Shown here: positions 34,599-42,089 of the stretch, in pieces | Layout: each line of letters opens with the position of its first letter | Numbering within the stretch: position 1 is the first letter of the stretch | The notes under the pieces: generated by a model | What the model was told of the DNA's origin: nothing | Database searches by the model: none | What the model saw: only the letters and a program-made list of their open reading frames with translations | Position numbers and translations under genes: made by a program | Source: Ruminococcus flavefaciens | GTDB taxonomy: Bacteria; Bacillota; Clostridia; Oscillospirales; Ruminococcaceae | Direction of reading: 5' to 3' | Assembly: GCA_023663905.1 (NCBI GenBank) | Contig: JAMPGO010000001.1 | Location: forward strand, 297,940 to 361,939 | Length of the DNA stretch: 64,000 nucleotides

Positions 34599-35795
34599 AT
34601 GAAGATAAATCTTGCTGTTTTATTTGGCGGAAGAAGTGTTGAACACGAGGTATCTGTTATTTCTGCTGTTCAGGCTATGGCAAGTATGAATAAGGAGAAA
34701 TATAATATCGTGCCTGTTTATATGACCAAGAAAAGCGAGTTCTATACGGGCGAAAAGCTTACAGACATCAACAACTACAAGGATATTCCCGCACTTCTCA
34801 AAGAGTGTACGGAATGCGTTTTCGTCAGAAGCGAGGGAAAAGTACAGCTCATCCGCCAGAAGATGAAGAAGTTCGGCTCAAATCTTATCTCGGATATAGA
34901 TATAGCCTTCCCGATAGTTCACGGCACTAACGTTGAGGACGGCGCATTGCAGGGCTATTTGCAGACCCTTGACCTGCCTTATGTCGGTTGTGATGTTCTT
35001 GCGTCCGCTATCGGAATGGATAAGTACGTTATGAAAATCCTGCTTAAAGAAGCCGGATTCCCTGTGCTTGACTGCTGTCGCTTTTCTTCATTTGACCTTG
35101 ACAGAATCGATGAATGCGCCGATGAAGTTGAGAAGAAGTTCGGCTACCCTGTAATCGTAAAGCCTATAAATCTCGGTTCAAGCGTTGGTATTTCAAAGGC
35201 AAACGACCGTGACGGTCTTATCAGGTCTATTGAAAGCGCATTCGAGTTCTCGGACAGAATACTTGTCGAGCCTGCTGTCGTTCAGCTCAAGGAAATCAAC
35301 TGCTCTGTAGTCGGCGACAGCGAAGAGGCTGAGGCTTCTGTCTGCGAAGAACCTGTACAGGCAAGCAACGAGGATATTCTCAGCTTTGAACAGAAATATG
35401 TCGGCGGTGGAAAATCAGGCGGAAGCAAGGGTATGGCATCGCTCAAAAGAAAGATTCCTGCCGAGATTTCTTCCGAACAGGAAAAAACCATTCAGAAGCT
35501 TGCCGTTGACGCTTTCAGATATTTAGGCTGTAACGGTGTTACACGTATCGATTTTATGATTGATATGGCGACGGATAAAATCTACATCAATGAGATAAAT
35601 ACAATCCCCGGTTCGCTCGCTTTTTATCTCTGGGAAGCCAAGGGTGTGAAATATCCCGCACTTCTCGAAAAAATGATTCAGCTCGCCCTTAAACGTCACA
35701 GACAGGGACAGAAAATCAACTATACTTTTGATAACAATATCCTCTCTATGGGCGGTTCGTTCGGCGCAAAGGGCAGTAAGGGAAGTAAATTTTAA
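34599..35795 (+). CDS. ddl: D-alanine-D-alanine ligase
   Basis: 398 residues. ATP-grasp: LFGGRSVEHEVSVISA start, FPIVHGTNVEDGALQGYLQ, YPVIVKPINLGSSVGI, then omega-loop YVGGGKSGGSKGMA and FMIDMATDKIYINEINTIPGS. Compared with E. coli Ddl (~306) it has an acidic insertion around 245-265 (SEEAEASVCEEPV) and a Gly/Lys-rich tail. Supplies the dipeptide used by the upstream MurF. RBS AAGGAG. Confidence 0.93.
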   Translation: MKINLAVLFGGRSVEHEVSVISAVQAMASMNKEKYNIVPVYMTKKSEFYTGEKLTDINNYKDIPALLKECTECVFVRSEGKVQLIRQKMKKFGSNLISDIDIAFPIVHGTNVEDGALQGYLQTLDLPYVGCDVLASAIGMDKYVMKILLKEAGFPVLDCCRFSSFDLDRIDECADEVEKKFGYPVIVKPINLGSSVGISKANDRDGLIRSIESAFEFSDRILVEPAVVQLKEINCSVVGDSEEAEASVCEEPVQASNEDILSFEQKYVGGGKSGGSKGMASLKRKIPAEISSEQEKTIQKLAVDAFRYLGCNGVTRIDFMIDMATDKIYINEINTIPGSLAFYLWEAKGVKYPALLEKMIQLALKRHRQGQKINYTFDNNILSMGGSFGAKGSKGSKF

Positions 35796-35813
35796 AATAT
35801 CGGAGGACTGGAA

Positions 35814-36386
35814 ATGACCGAAAAGGAAAAACAACAGGCGGGCGAACTCTACAACGGCGGTGACCCTGAACTTACTGCCGAGAGAGTTACCGCAAAAAAG
35901 CTCTGTGCGGAGTACAATGCCGTTACCTACAACGACTATCAGAAGAAAAACCGCCTTCTCGACAGGCTGATTACGTTCAGGGGCGAAAATACGTGGATTG
36001 AAGCAAATTTCTTCTGCGATTACGGCTATAATATTATCCTAGGCGATAATTTCTATGCGAATCATAATCTTGTTATTCTTGACTGTGCGGAAGTTATTTT
36101 CGGCGACAATGTGTTTATCGGTCCTAACTGCGGATTCTATACGGCAGGTCATCCGATTGACGCTGAACAGCGTAATCAGGGACTGGAATATGCCAAGCCG
36201 ATTAAGGTCGGAAGCGATGTGTGGTTCGGCGGTAACGTATGCGTTATGCCCGGTGTTACTATCGGCGATAATGTTGTTATCGGCGGTGGAAGCGTTGTTG
36301 TGGATGATATTCCGTCGGGAAGTGTTGCCGTCGGAAATCCGTGCAGGGTTATCCGTCAGATTACCGAGGCGGACAAGATGAAATAA
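35814..36386 (+). CDS. maltose/galactoside O-acetyltransferase-like (LacA/Maa)
   Basis: 190 residues. N-terminal helical Mac domain (EKQQAGELYNGGDPELTAERV), then left-handed beta-helix hexapeptides (ILGDNFYANHNLVILD, VFIGPNCGFYTAGHP, VWFGGNVCVMPGVTIGDNVVIGGGSVV). Catalytic His in AGHP. Acetylates a sugar with acetyl-CoA. Located between ddl and a LysR regulator. Confidence 0.9.
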   Translation: MTEKEKQQAGELYNGGDPELTAERVTAKKLCAEYNAVTYNDYQKKNRLLDRLITFRGENTWIEANFFCDYGYNIILGDNFYANHNLVILDCAEVIFGDNVFIGPNCGFYTAGHPIDAEQRNQGLEYAKPIKVGSDVWFGGNVCVMPGVTIGDNVVIGGGSVVVDDIPSGSVAVGNPCRVIRQITEADKMK

Positions 36387-36405
36387 CCTGAAAGGAGGCT
36401 GAACC

Positions 36406-37356
36406 GTGAATACACTGCACTTCAGATATGCGGTTGAAATTGAAAAGACACGCTCGATTACTCAGGCTGCCGAAAATCTGTATATGGCTCAGCCGAATCT
36501 CAGCAAAGCTATCAAGGAACTCGAAAATACCCTCGGGATAACTATTTTTCGCCGTACTTCAAAGGGCGTTATTCCCACAGACCAGGGAATCAGGTTTCTT
36601 GAATGCGCAAAGAAGATTCTTATACAGATTGACAGTATGGAATCTATCGCTTCGCCTAACAAGCACGAAAAACGTCGTATGCGTATATCCGTTCCCAGAA
36701 CAGGATATATCTCAAAGGCTTTTTCGGATTACATTGCAGGCTCGGATTATCCCGACGATATGGAAATCTATTTCTGCGAGACAAATTCTATGCGTACTAT
36801 CGAAAATGTCCGTGAAAACGGCTATAATTTCGGCATTATAAGATTCAATGCGGTTCACGAAAGATATTTCAAGGATTTCCTTGCCGAAAAGAATCTTGAA
36901 AGCCAGCTTCTCTGGAAGTACGAGATTCTTGCGGTTATGTCGGCTGAACACCCTGCCGCTGAAAAGGAAAATCTGACTTACGGCGAACTGTCGGCGAATT
37001 ATGCGGAGCTTACGCAGGGCGATGACGCTGTGCCGTATGTTGCGGGAGCTGTTGAGAAGCTGTTTACCGCAAACCGCCCTGAAAATACCAAAACACGCAG
37101 AATCTATATGTTCGACAGAGGAAGTGCGCTGGATTTTCTCCTGACTGTTCCGCAGTCGTTTATGCTGGATTCTCCTGTTCCCGAGAGTCTCTGCGGAAAA
37201 TACGGGCTTGTGCAGAGAAAATGCAGTTTTCCCGATAACTGCTTTATGGATTATATAATCTATACTGCCGGACATAAGCTTGCCGAGAGCGAACTCGCAC
37301 TCGTCAACAAGCTGTATGAAGTCCGCAACAAGCTCGCATTCAGGGAATATATATAG
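36406..37356 (+). CDS. LysR-family transcriptional regulator
   Basis: 316 residues from GTG 36406 (AAAGGAGG upstream). N-terminal winged helix (SITQAAENLYMAQPNLSKAIKELENTLGITIFRRT), then a two-lobed effector domain. It lies directly before the nfnAB-like pair, whose promoter carries an inverted repeat, so it may control them; effector unknown. Confidence 0.88.
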   Translation: MNTLHFRYAVEIEKTRSITQAAENLYMAQPNLSKAIKELENTLGITIFRRTSKGVIPTDQGIRFLECAKKILIQIDSMESIASPNKHEKRRMRISVPRTGYISKAFSDYIAGSDYPDDMEIYFCETNSMRTIENVRENGYNFGIIRFNAVHERYFKDFLAEKNLESQLLWKYEILAVMSAEHPAAEKENLTYGELSANYAELTQGDDAVPYVAGAVEKLFTANRPENTKTRRIYMFDRGSALDFLLTVPQSFMLDSPVPESLCGKYGLVQRKCSFPDNCFMDYIIYTAGHKLAESELALVNKLYEVRNKLAFREYI

Positions 37357-37364
37357 TTTTATTT

Positions 37365-37389
37365 ACGTCAATGGTGACGTTAATATAAT
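37365..37389 (+). promoter_or_regulatory. inverted repeat and -10 box before the nfnAB-like operon
   Basis: ACGTCA-ATGG-TGACGT (37365-37380) is a perfect inverted repeat directly upstream of TATAAT (37384-37389). It overlaps the spacer and the -35 area, as a regulator site would. The -35 itself is poor (ATTTAC), suggesting the promoter needs an activator such as the adjacent LysR protein. Confidence 0.6.
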
Positions 37390-37421
37390 AAATTTAATAA
37401 ATTCAAGGAAGGTAGAGAGAA

Positions 37422-38261
37422 ATGTTTGAAATTCTCGAAAAGAAAAGTCTTAACCCGACTGTTACTCTTATGAAAATCAATGCTCCGAGAGTTGCAAAAA
37501 AAGCAGAACCCGGACAGTTTATCATTCTGAGAACAGACAGCGACGGCGAACGCATTCCGCTTACTATCGCCGATTACGACCGCACAGAGGGTACGGTTAC
37601 AATCATTTTTCAGATTGTCGGGGCTACTACAGAAAAGCTCAATCACCTGAACGAGGGCGACTGTCTCCACGATTTCGTCGGTCCGCTCGGACGTGCGACT
37701 GAAACTGAGGGACTGAAAAAAGTCGCTGTTGTAGGCGGTGGTGTGGGATGTGCTATTGCTTATCCCGTTGCAAAGAAACTCCACGAACTCGGTGTTGAGG
37801 TTCACTCAATCGTCGGATTCAGAAACAAGGATTTGGTTATTCTTGAGGATGAGTTCAGAAACGCTTCTTCAAAATTCGTGCTTATGTCAGATGACGGTTC
37901 AGCAGGCGAAAAGGGACTCGTTACCGACGCACTCAAGAATCTCATAGAGAGCGGTGAGAAGTACGACAGAGTTATAACAATCGGTCCGCTTATTATGATG
38001 AAGTTCGTCTGCGCATTAACAAAGAATTATGAAATCCCGACTGTCGCTTCAATGAACCCCATTATGATTGACGGCACGGGAATGTGCGGTGGTTGCCGTC
38101 TTACTGTCGGCGGAGAGACTAAATTCGCCTGCGTTGACGGTCCTGAATTTGACGGTCATCTTATTGATTTCGATGAAGCTATGGCGAGAGGCGCAAGCTA
38201 CCGTGACTTTGAGAGAAAAGCTCACGAAGATACCTGCAATCTGTTCAAGGAGGTAAAGTAA
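37422..38261 (+). CDS. nfnA: NfnA-like ferredoxin-NADP+ reductase subunit alpha
   Basis: 279 residues. FAD/NAD-binding reductase fold: flavin site RIPLTIADYD, pyrophosphate loop AVVGGGVGCAIAYP, and a C-terminal cysteine cluster (GMCGGC...FACVDGPEF) that binds [2Fe-2S], as in NfnA, SudB and PyrK relatives. With the next gene it forms the NADH-dependent reduced ferredoxin:NADP+ oxidoreductase, which moves electrons between ferredoxin, NADH and NADPH in anaerobes. RBS GGAAGG. Confidence 0.85.
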   Translation: MFEILEKKSLNPTVTLMKINAPRVAKKAEPGQFIILRTDSDGERIPLTIADYDRTEGTVTIIFQIVGATTEKLNHLNEGDCLHDFVGPLGRATETEGLKKVAVVGGGVGCAIAYPVAKKLHELGVEVHSIVGFRNKDLVILEDEFRNASSKFVLMSDDGSAGEKGLVTDALKNLIESGEKYDRVITIGPLIMMKFVCALTKNYEIPTVASMNPIMIDGTGMCGGCRLTVGGETKFACVDGPEFDGHLIDFDEAMARGASYRDFERKAHEDTCNLFKEVK

Positions 38262-38263
38262 AA

Positions 38264-39649
38264 ATGCCTAATATGTCTTTAACTAAAAACGAAATGCCTG
38301 TACAAGCTCCCGATGTGAGAAACAGCAATTTTCTGGAGGTTGCACTCGGCTACACTGAGGAACAGGCTGTTGACGAGGCTAAACGCTGTCTCAACTGCAA
38401 GCATAAGCCCTGCGTGACAGGATGTCCCGTTCAGATTGATATTCCTGCTTTTATTGCCGAAGTTGCTGAGGGAAATTTTGAGGAGGCATATAAGATAATC
38501 ACAAAATCTAGCTCGCTTCCTGCTGTCTGCGGTCGTGTATGTCCGCAGGAAACTCAGTGCGAGAGCAAGTGCGTACGTGGCAAGAAGGGCGAGCCTGTTG
38601 CAATCGGCAGACTTGAAAGATACGTTGCCGACAGACATAATATGCTTGCTGAAACAGCTGTGGAAAAGCCCGTTTCAAACGGTCACAAGGCTGCCGTAAT
38701 AGGTTCAGGTCCTTCAGGTCTTGCCTGCGCAGGCGATTTGGCTAAGAAGGGCTATGATGTTACTGTTTTCGAGGCTCTTCACGTTGCAGGCGGTGTACTC
38801 TCCTACGGTATTCCCGAGTTCAGACTTCCAAAATCTATCGTTCAGAAGGAAATCGAGGGTCTTAAGGCTCTCGGTGTAAAAGTTGAGACGAATACTGTTG
38901 TGGGAAAGACTGTTTCCATTGACGAGCTTATGAAGGAAGAGGGCTTTGAAACTGTATTTATCGGTTCAGGCGCAGGACTTCCACGCTTTATGAGAATCCC
39001 GGGCGAAAACCTTAACGGTGTATACTCGGCAAACGAGTTCCTTACAAGAATCAATCTTATGAAGGCTTACAAGCCCGATTCCGCTACTCCGATTAACGCT
39101 GGCACAAAGGCTGTTGTTGTCGGCGGAGGAAATGTTGCTATGGACGCCGCACGCTGTGCAAAGAGACTCGGCGCAGATGTTACTATCGTTTACCGCCGTA
39201 CGGAAAAGGAGCTTCCTGCACGTGCCGAGGAAGTTGAACACGCTATGGAAGAGGGAATCAATTTCAAATTCCTGACAAATCCGACGGAAATCACTGCTAC
39301 CGAAAAGGGCTGGGTAAAGGGCATTGTGTGCCAGCAGATGGAACTCTCCGAACCCGATGCAAGCGGACGTGCCAAGCCTGTTCCGATTGAGGGCGCAATC
39401 TTTGAGATTGAAGCCGACTGCGTTATTATGTCAATCGGTACTTCACCCAATCCGCTTATCAAGTCCACGACAGAGGGTCTTGAAACTCAGAAGTGGGGCG
39501 GAATTATTGCCGACGAGGACGGTCTTACTTCACGTGAGGGTGTTTATGCAGGCGGTGACGCTGTTACAGGCGCTGCTACTGTTATTCTCGCTATGGGCGC
39601 AGGCAAGAAAGCTGCCGCCGCTATGGACGAGTATATGCAGAATAAGTAA
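38264..39649 (+). CDS. nfnB: NfnB-like glutamate synthase small-chain homologue
   Basis: 461 residues. N-terminal Fe-S domain with RCLNCKHKPCVTGCPV and VCGRVCPQETQCESKC, then two nucleotide-binding folds: AVIGSGPSGLACAGDLAK (FAD) and VVVGGGNVAMDAARCAK (NADPH). Starts 2 nt after nfnA, the usual order. GltD-like proteins next to a PyrK-like partner are normally NfnB, not glutamate synthase; no gltB is present here. A terminator follows. Confidence 0.88.
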   Translation: MPNMSLTKNEMPVQAPDVRNSNFLEVALGYTEEQAVDEAKRCLNCKHKPCVTGCPVQIDIPAFIAEVAEGNFEEAYKIITKSSSLPAVCGRVCPQETQCESKCVRGKKGEPVAIGRLERYVADRHNMLAETAVEKPVSNGHKAAVIGSGPSGLACAGDLAKKGYDVTVFEALHVAGGVLSYGIPEFRLPKSIVQKEIEGLKALGVKVETNTVVGKTVSIDELMKEEGFETVFIGSGAGLPRFMRIPGENLNGVYSANEFLTRINLMKAYKPDSATPINAGTKAVVVGGGNVAMDAARCAKRLGADVTIVYRRTEKELPARAEEVEHAMEEGINFKFLTNPTEITATEKGWVKGIVCQQMELSEPDASGRAKPVPIEGAIFEIEADCVIMSIGTSPNPLIKSTTEGLETQKWGGIIADEDGLTSREGVYAGGDAVTGAATVILAMGAGKKAAAAMDEYMQNK

Positions 39650-39658
39650 TAAATTAAA

Positions 39659-39688
39659 AAAGTCACCGTATTATGCGGTGACTTTTTT
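39659..39688. terminator. bidirectional terminator
   Basis: AGTCACCG-TATTATG-CGGTGACT stem with A-run before and T-run after. Ends the nfnAB-like operon (+) and, on the reverse strand, the gene that stops at 39690. Confidence 0.88.
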
Positions 39689-39689
39689 G

Positions 39690-40019
39690 TTATATGCCGA
39701 AGTGGATTACGTATGAATCCGATTCCTTTGCTTTTATAAGCAGTGCTGTCAGTTCAGAAAGGTCGGGATTGGTGTATATTAAATCTATGAAACCGTCAAG
39801 CGATTCTGGCGGTATTAATGTGATTCCATAATAAGCCAGCCCTGATTCTGCCCGGTCAAGCGTGTGCCAGTAGGTTTTCAATAAAGCCAGCTCCTCGCAC
39901 AACGGCATAATATAATCGTCGTTTACCGATATACAGCCGTATTTCTGAGGTCTGTATGAATCATATCTCCTGTGAGCCTTCGGCGGTTTATTCATAATCC
40001 CGAAATCGTGAAAGGGCAT
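39690..40019 (-). CDS. unknown small protein
   Basis: 109 residues from ATG 40019 with AAGGAGG 8 nt upstream; a start further upstream would lie in the next gene. Begins MPFHDFGIMNKPPKAHRRYDSY. Helical middle with LCEELALLKTYWHTLDRAE, then GLAYYGITLIPPES and LTALLIKAKES. Composition resembles small immunity-type hypothetical proteins. No function assigned. Confidence 0.55.
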   Translation of the reverse strand: MPFHDFGIMNKPPKAHRRYDSYRPQKYGCISVNDDYIMPLCEELALLKTYWHTLDRAESGLAYYGITLIPPESLDGFIDLIYTNPDLSELTALLIKAKESDSYVIHFGI

Positions 40020-40035
40020 AGTAAAATCCTCCTTT

Positions 40036-40848
40036 TTAAATCCGATACAGGGTTTCAAGCCATTTGTCATCATTCAGAATCTCCGCTATTTTAACCGCCT
40101 TGCTTTTTTTGCAGTTTAATTCGCCCTTATCGCCGTATTCCAGCAGTCTGTTGAAAATCCTGTCCGCACCGCTACAGGCTATATCACGTATCCATATAAA
40201 GCACCACAGAAGATAATCAGTCAGCGCCTTGTCGGATTTCTGCGATAACGCCAGTGCGCAGTTATCCCACAGATTTTCCGATTCTCCGTCAACGGTCGGC
40301 TGAAAAAAATGACCCGTATATCTTATATCGCCCGCAAGTTTCAGCCCCTCCTGCTGTACTTCCTCGGTATTATTGCAGGACAGCATTTTTAAGATTTCAT
40401 GGATATGTTTTTCCGCCTGCTGATTCGCCGTGCTTTCAAACCAAGAAATATCTTCAAGATTATTCCACTTTACACAGGATTCTTTGAAAAGAATTTCAAG
40501 CATAATAAAATCATCGGACGTATAGGCGGAAATTTCAGCATACTTGTACTCAGAATTAATGCTGTATTCAGTGTATGAGTAGATTTCAATATCGTTCAGT
40601 TCAAACAGCTCTTCGGTTTCTGCGGATTTTTCGCTTCTGTAGTCAATTATGATTACATCGCTTAATTCAATAAGTCCCTCGCCTGTTGAATGCGCCGTAT
40701 CATACGGGTTTTCGGGATGTTCGCCGAGTACTTCAATCCACTCCATTTCAAGCACGATTTCTGAACCGTTATAGCTTAGCCGTCTGCAATCACAATCGTG
40801 GAGATTGATAAACTGCGTTGTATTACGGCTCTCTGTTTTGTATTCCAT
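40036..40848 (-). CDS. unknown two-domain protein
   Basis: 270 residues from ATG 40848 (AGGAGA upstream). N-terminal ~150 residues beta-rich (SYNGSEIVLEMEWIEVLG, EIYSYTEYSINSEYKYAEISAY). C-terminal ~100 helical with a repeat-like layout (NCALALSQKSDKALTDYLLWCFIW, FNRLLEYGDKGELNCKKSKAV). Lies 16 nt before the previous unknown gene, so the pair is likely co-transcribed. Could be an immunity-type pair, but no toxin is nearby. Confidence 0.5.
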   Translation of the reverse strand: MEYKTESRNTTQFINLHDCDCRRLSYNGSEIVLEMEWIEVLGEHPENPYDTAHSTGEGLIELSDVIIIDYRSEKSAETEELFELNDIEIYSYTEYSINSEYKYAEISAYTSDDFIMLEILFKESCVKWNNLEDISWFESTANQQAEKHIHEILKMLSCNNTEEVQQEGLKLAGDIRYTGHFFQPTVDGESENLWDNCALALSQKSDKALTDYLLWCFIWIRDIACSGADRIFNRLLEYGDKGELNCKKSKAVKIAEILNDDKWLETLYRI

Positions 40849-40856
40849 AAAATCTC

Positions 40857-41786
40857 CTATTTCTTCTTCCACTTCAGTAATACAAATGCCGCTACTGCTG
40901 TGATTACTACCGCAAGCGAAATTGCAAACCAAGTGTACGGCAAGGGCAAATCAACTGTGTTTATGCCGTAGAATGCGAAAATTATGTTCGGTATCTGCAT
41001 TATGATTGTGATTATAGTCAACCGCCACATAACCATATTCAGATTATTCGAGATTACTGAGGAAAAGCCGTCCGTCATACTTGAGAGAATCCCCGAATAT
41101 ATACTCGCCATTTCAATCGCCTGCTTCATCTCGATAAGTACGTCTTCGAGCAAGTCCTGGTCCTCGTCGTACAGCTTTATTACTCGCCCACGAAATATTT
41201 TTTCAATGGTCGCTTCATTTGCCTTTAGTGAAGTTGAGAAGTATACAAGCGATTTTTCAAGTGCAAGTAACTGCATAAGAAGCTCGTTTTTCATTGCGTT
41301 GTGCAACTGCTGTTCCGCAACGGATGACAGTTTGTCAATCTGTTTAAGATAATACAGGAAGAGGGCTGCTATTCTGAGAAGAAGCTGGAGGACGAATCTT
41401 GTTTTGAATGACGGTCGGAGGTTGCGGATTGAACCTCGCACCGCCTCGTCAATAAGCTGGGATTCGTGGAGTGATATGGTAATTACGTTCCTGTCCGTGA
41501 TTATAATTCCTATAGGCATTGTGTAGAAAATCTTTGCGTCGGAATCATCCATAGAAGATACAGGCGTATCGATGATTATAAGGGTCTGGTCGTCCTCTCT
41601 CTCGATACGTGACGACTCTTCCTCGTCAAGTGCGGACTTCACAAATCCGCTGTCAAGCCCGAAGTCGTCAATCAGGAGCTTCGTTTCCTGCGGAGTAGGG
41701 CTGACTACTGAAATCCAGCTTCCTGCCGATGCCTTGTCGGTCTGATACAGTCTGCCACTTTCAGATGTATTGTAATATGTTATCAT
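40857..41786 (-). CDS. CorA-like divalent cation transporter, GIN variant
   Basis: 309 residues. Cytosolic alpha/beta domain and long helix (EATIEKIFRGRVIKLYDEDQDLLEDVL) then two membrane helices at about 250-272 and 284-304, the pentameric CorA layout. The pore-mouth signature, normally YGMN, reads FYGINTVDLP, so the Met is Ile. The usual acidic loop after it (MPE-type) is also changed. Likely moves Mg2+ or another divalent ion. It stands behind a structured leader (41803-41928). Confidence 0.85.
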   Translation of the reverse strand: MITYYNTSESGRLYQTDKASAGSWISVVSPTPQETKLLIDDFGLDSGFVKSALDEEESSRIEREDDQTLIIIDTPVSSMDDSDAKIFYTMPIGIIITDRNVITISLHESQLIDEAVRGSIRNLRPSFKTRFVLQLLLRIAALFLYYLKQIDKLSSVAEQQLHNAMKNELLMQLLALEKSLVYFSTSLKANEATIEKIFRGRVIKLYDEDQDLLEDVLIEMKQAIEMASIYSGILSSMTDGFSSVISNNLNMVMWRLTIITIIMQIPNIIFAFYGINTVDLPLPYTWFAISLAVVITAVAAFVLLKWKKK

Positions 41787-41802
41787 TTCAGGGTTATTCT
41801 CC

Positions 41803-41928
41803 TTTCACCGTTTCTGCACATAAAAGCATACACGGTGAAAGAACAGGTCGTTACCTGCCCTCTGTCGTGCATAGCGTATTATGCATTAAATTATTGCTCC
41901 CATAAGGGTCGGAACTCATACTATGCAC
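41803..41928 (-). promoter_or_regulatory. structured leader of the CorA-like gene
   Basis: Reverse strand, 5' to 3'. GTGCATAG (41921-41928) pairs perfectly with CTATGCAC (41867-41874). A small hairpin CAGGT-AACG-ACCTG lies over the stop of a 22-codon ORF. TTTCACCG (41833-41840) pairs with CGGTGAAA (41803-41810), and the second arm runs into the AAGGAG ribosome site of the transporter. This layout can couple leader translation or metal level to access of the RBS. It does not match the M-box as I know it. Confidence 0.6.
41851..41919 (-). CDS. 22-residue leader peptide upstream of the CorA-like gene
   Basis: ATG 41919 preceded by GGAGGTGCATAGT; reads MSSDPYGSNNLMHNTLCTTE-GR and stops. The start is enclosed by the GTGCATAG/CTATGCAC stem. 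An Asp-Pro near the N terminus recalls the acidic-Pro leader peptides of enterobacterial mgtA/mgtL, but with a single pair the analogy is weak. Confidence 0.45.
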   Translation of the reverse strand: MSSDPYGSNNLMHNTLCTTEGR

Positions 41929-42011
41929 CTCCGGAAATTTTTTCTAATTATTATTATATCATATGCAGAATAATTTTACAAGTGCATTTTAAAATATTTT
42001 GAATCTTACGC

Positions 42012-42040
42012 TTGACAATTAATGTAATCAATGATAGAAT
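42012..42040 (+). promoter_or_regulatory. sigma-A promoter of the cellulase gene
   Basis: TTGACA (42012-42017), 17-bp spacer, TAGAAT (42035-42040), with the ATG 50 nt downstream and GAGAGG as ribosome site. Confidence 0.8.
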
Positions 42041-42089
42041 TATATTATATAAAGCAGATTTTTTCTGCGACTGAGAGGGGTAATATACA

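Noticed and set aside
41797..41930. M-box magnesium riboswitch before the CorA-like gene
   Set aside because: The conserved M-box core as I know it is absent, and the stems contain a translated short ORF instead.
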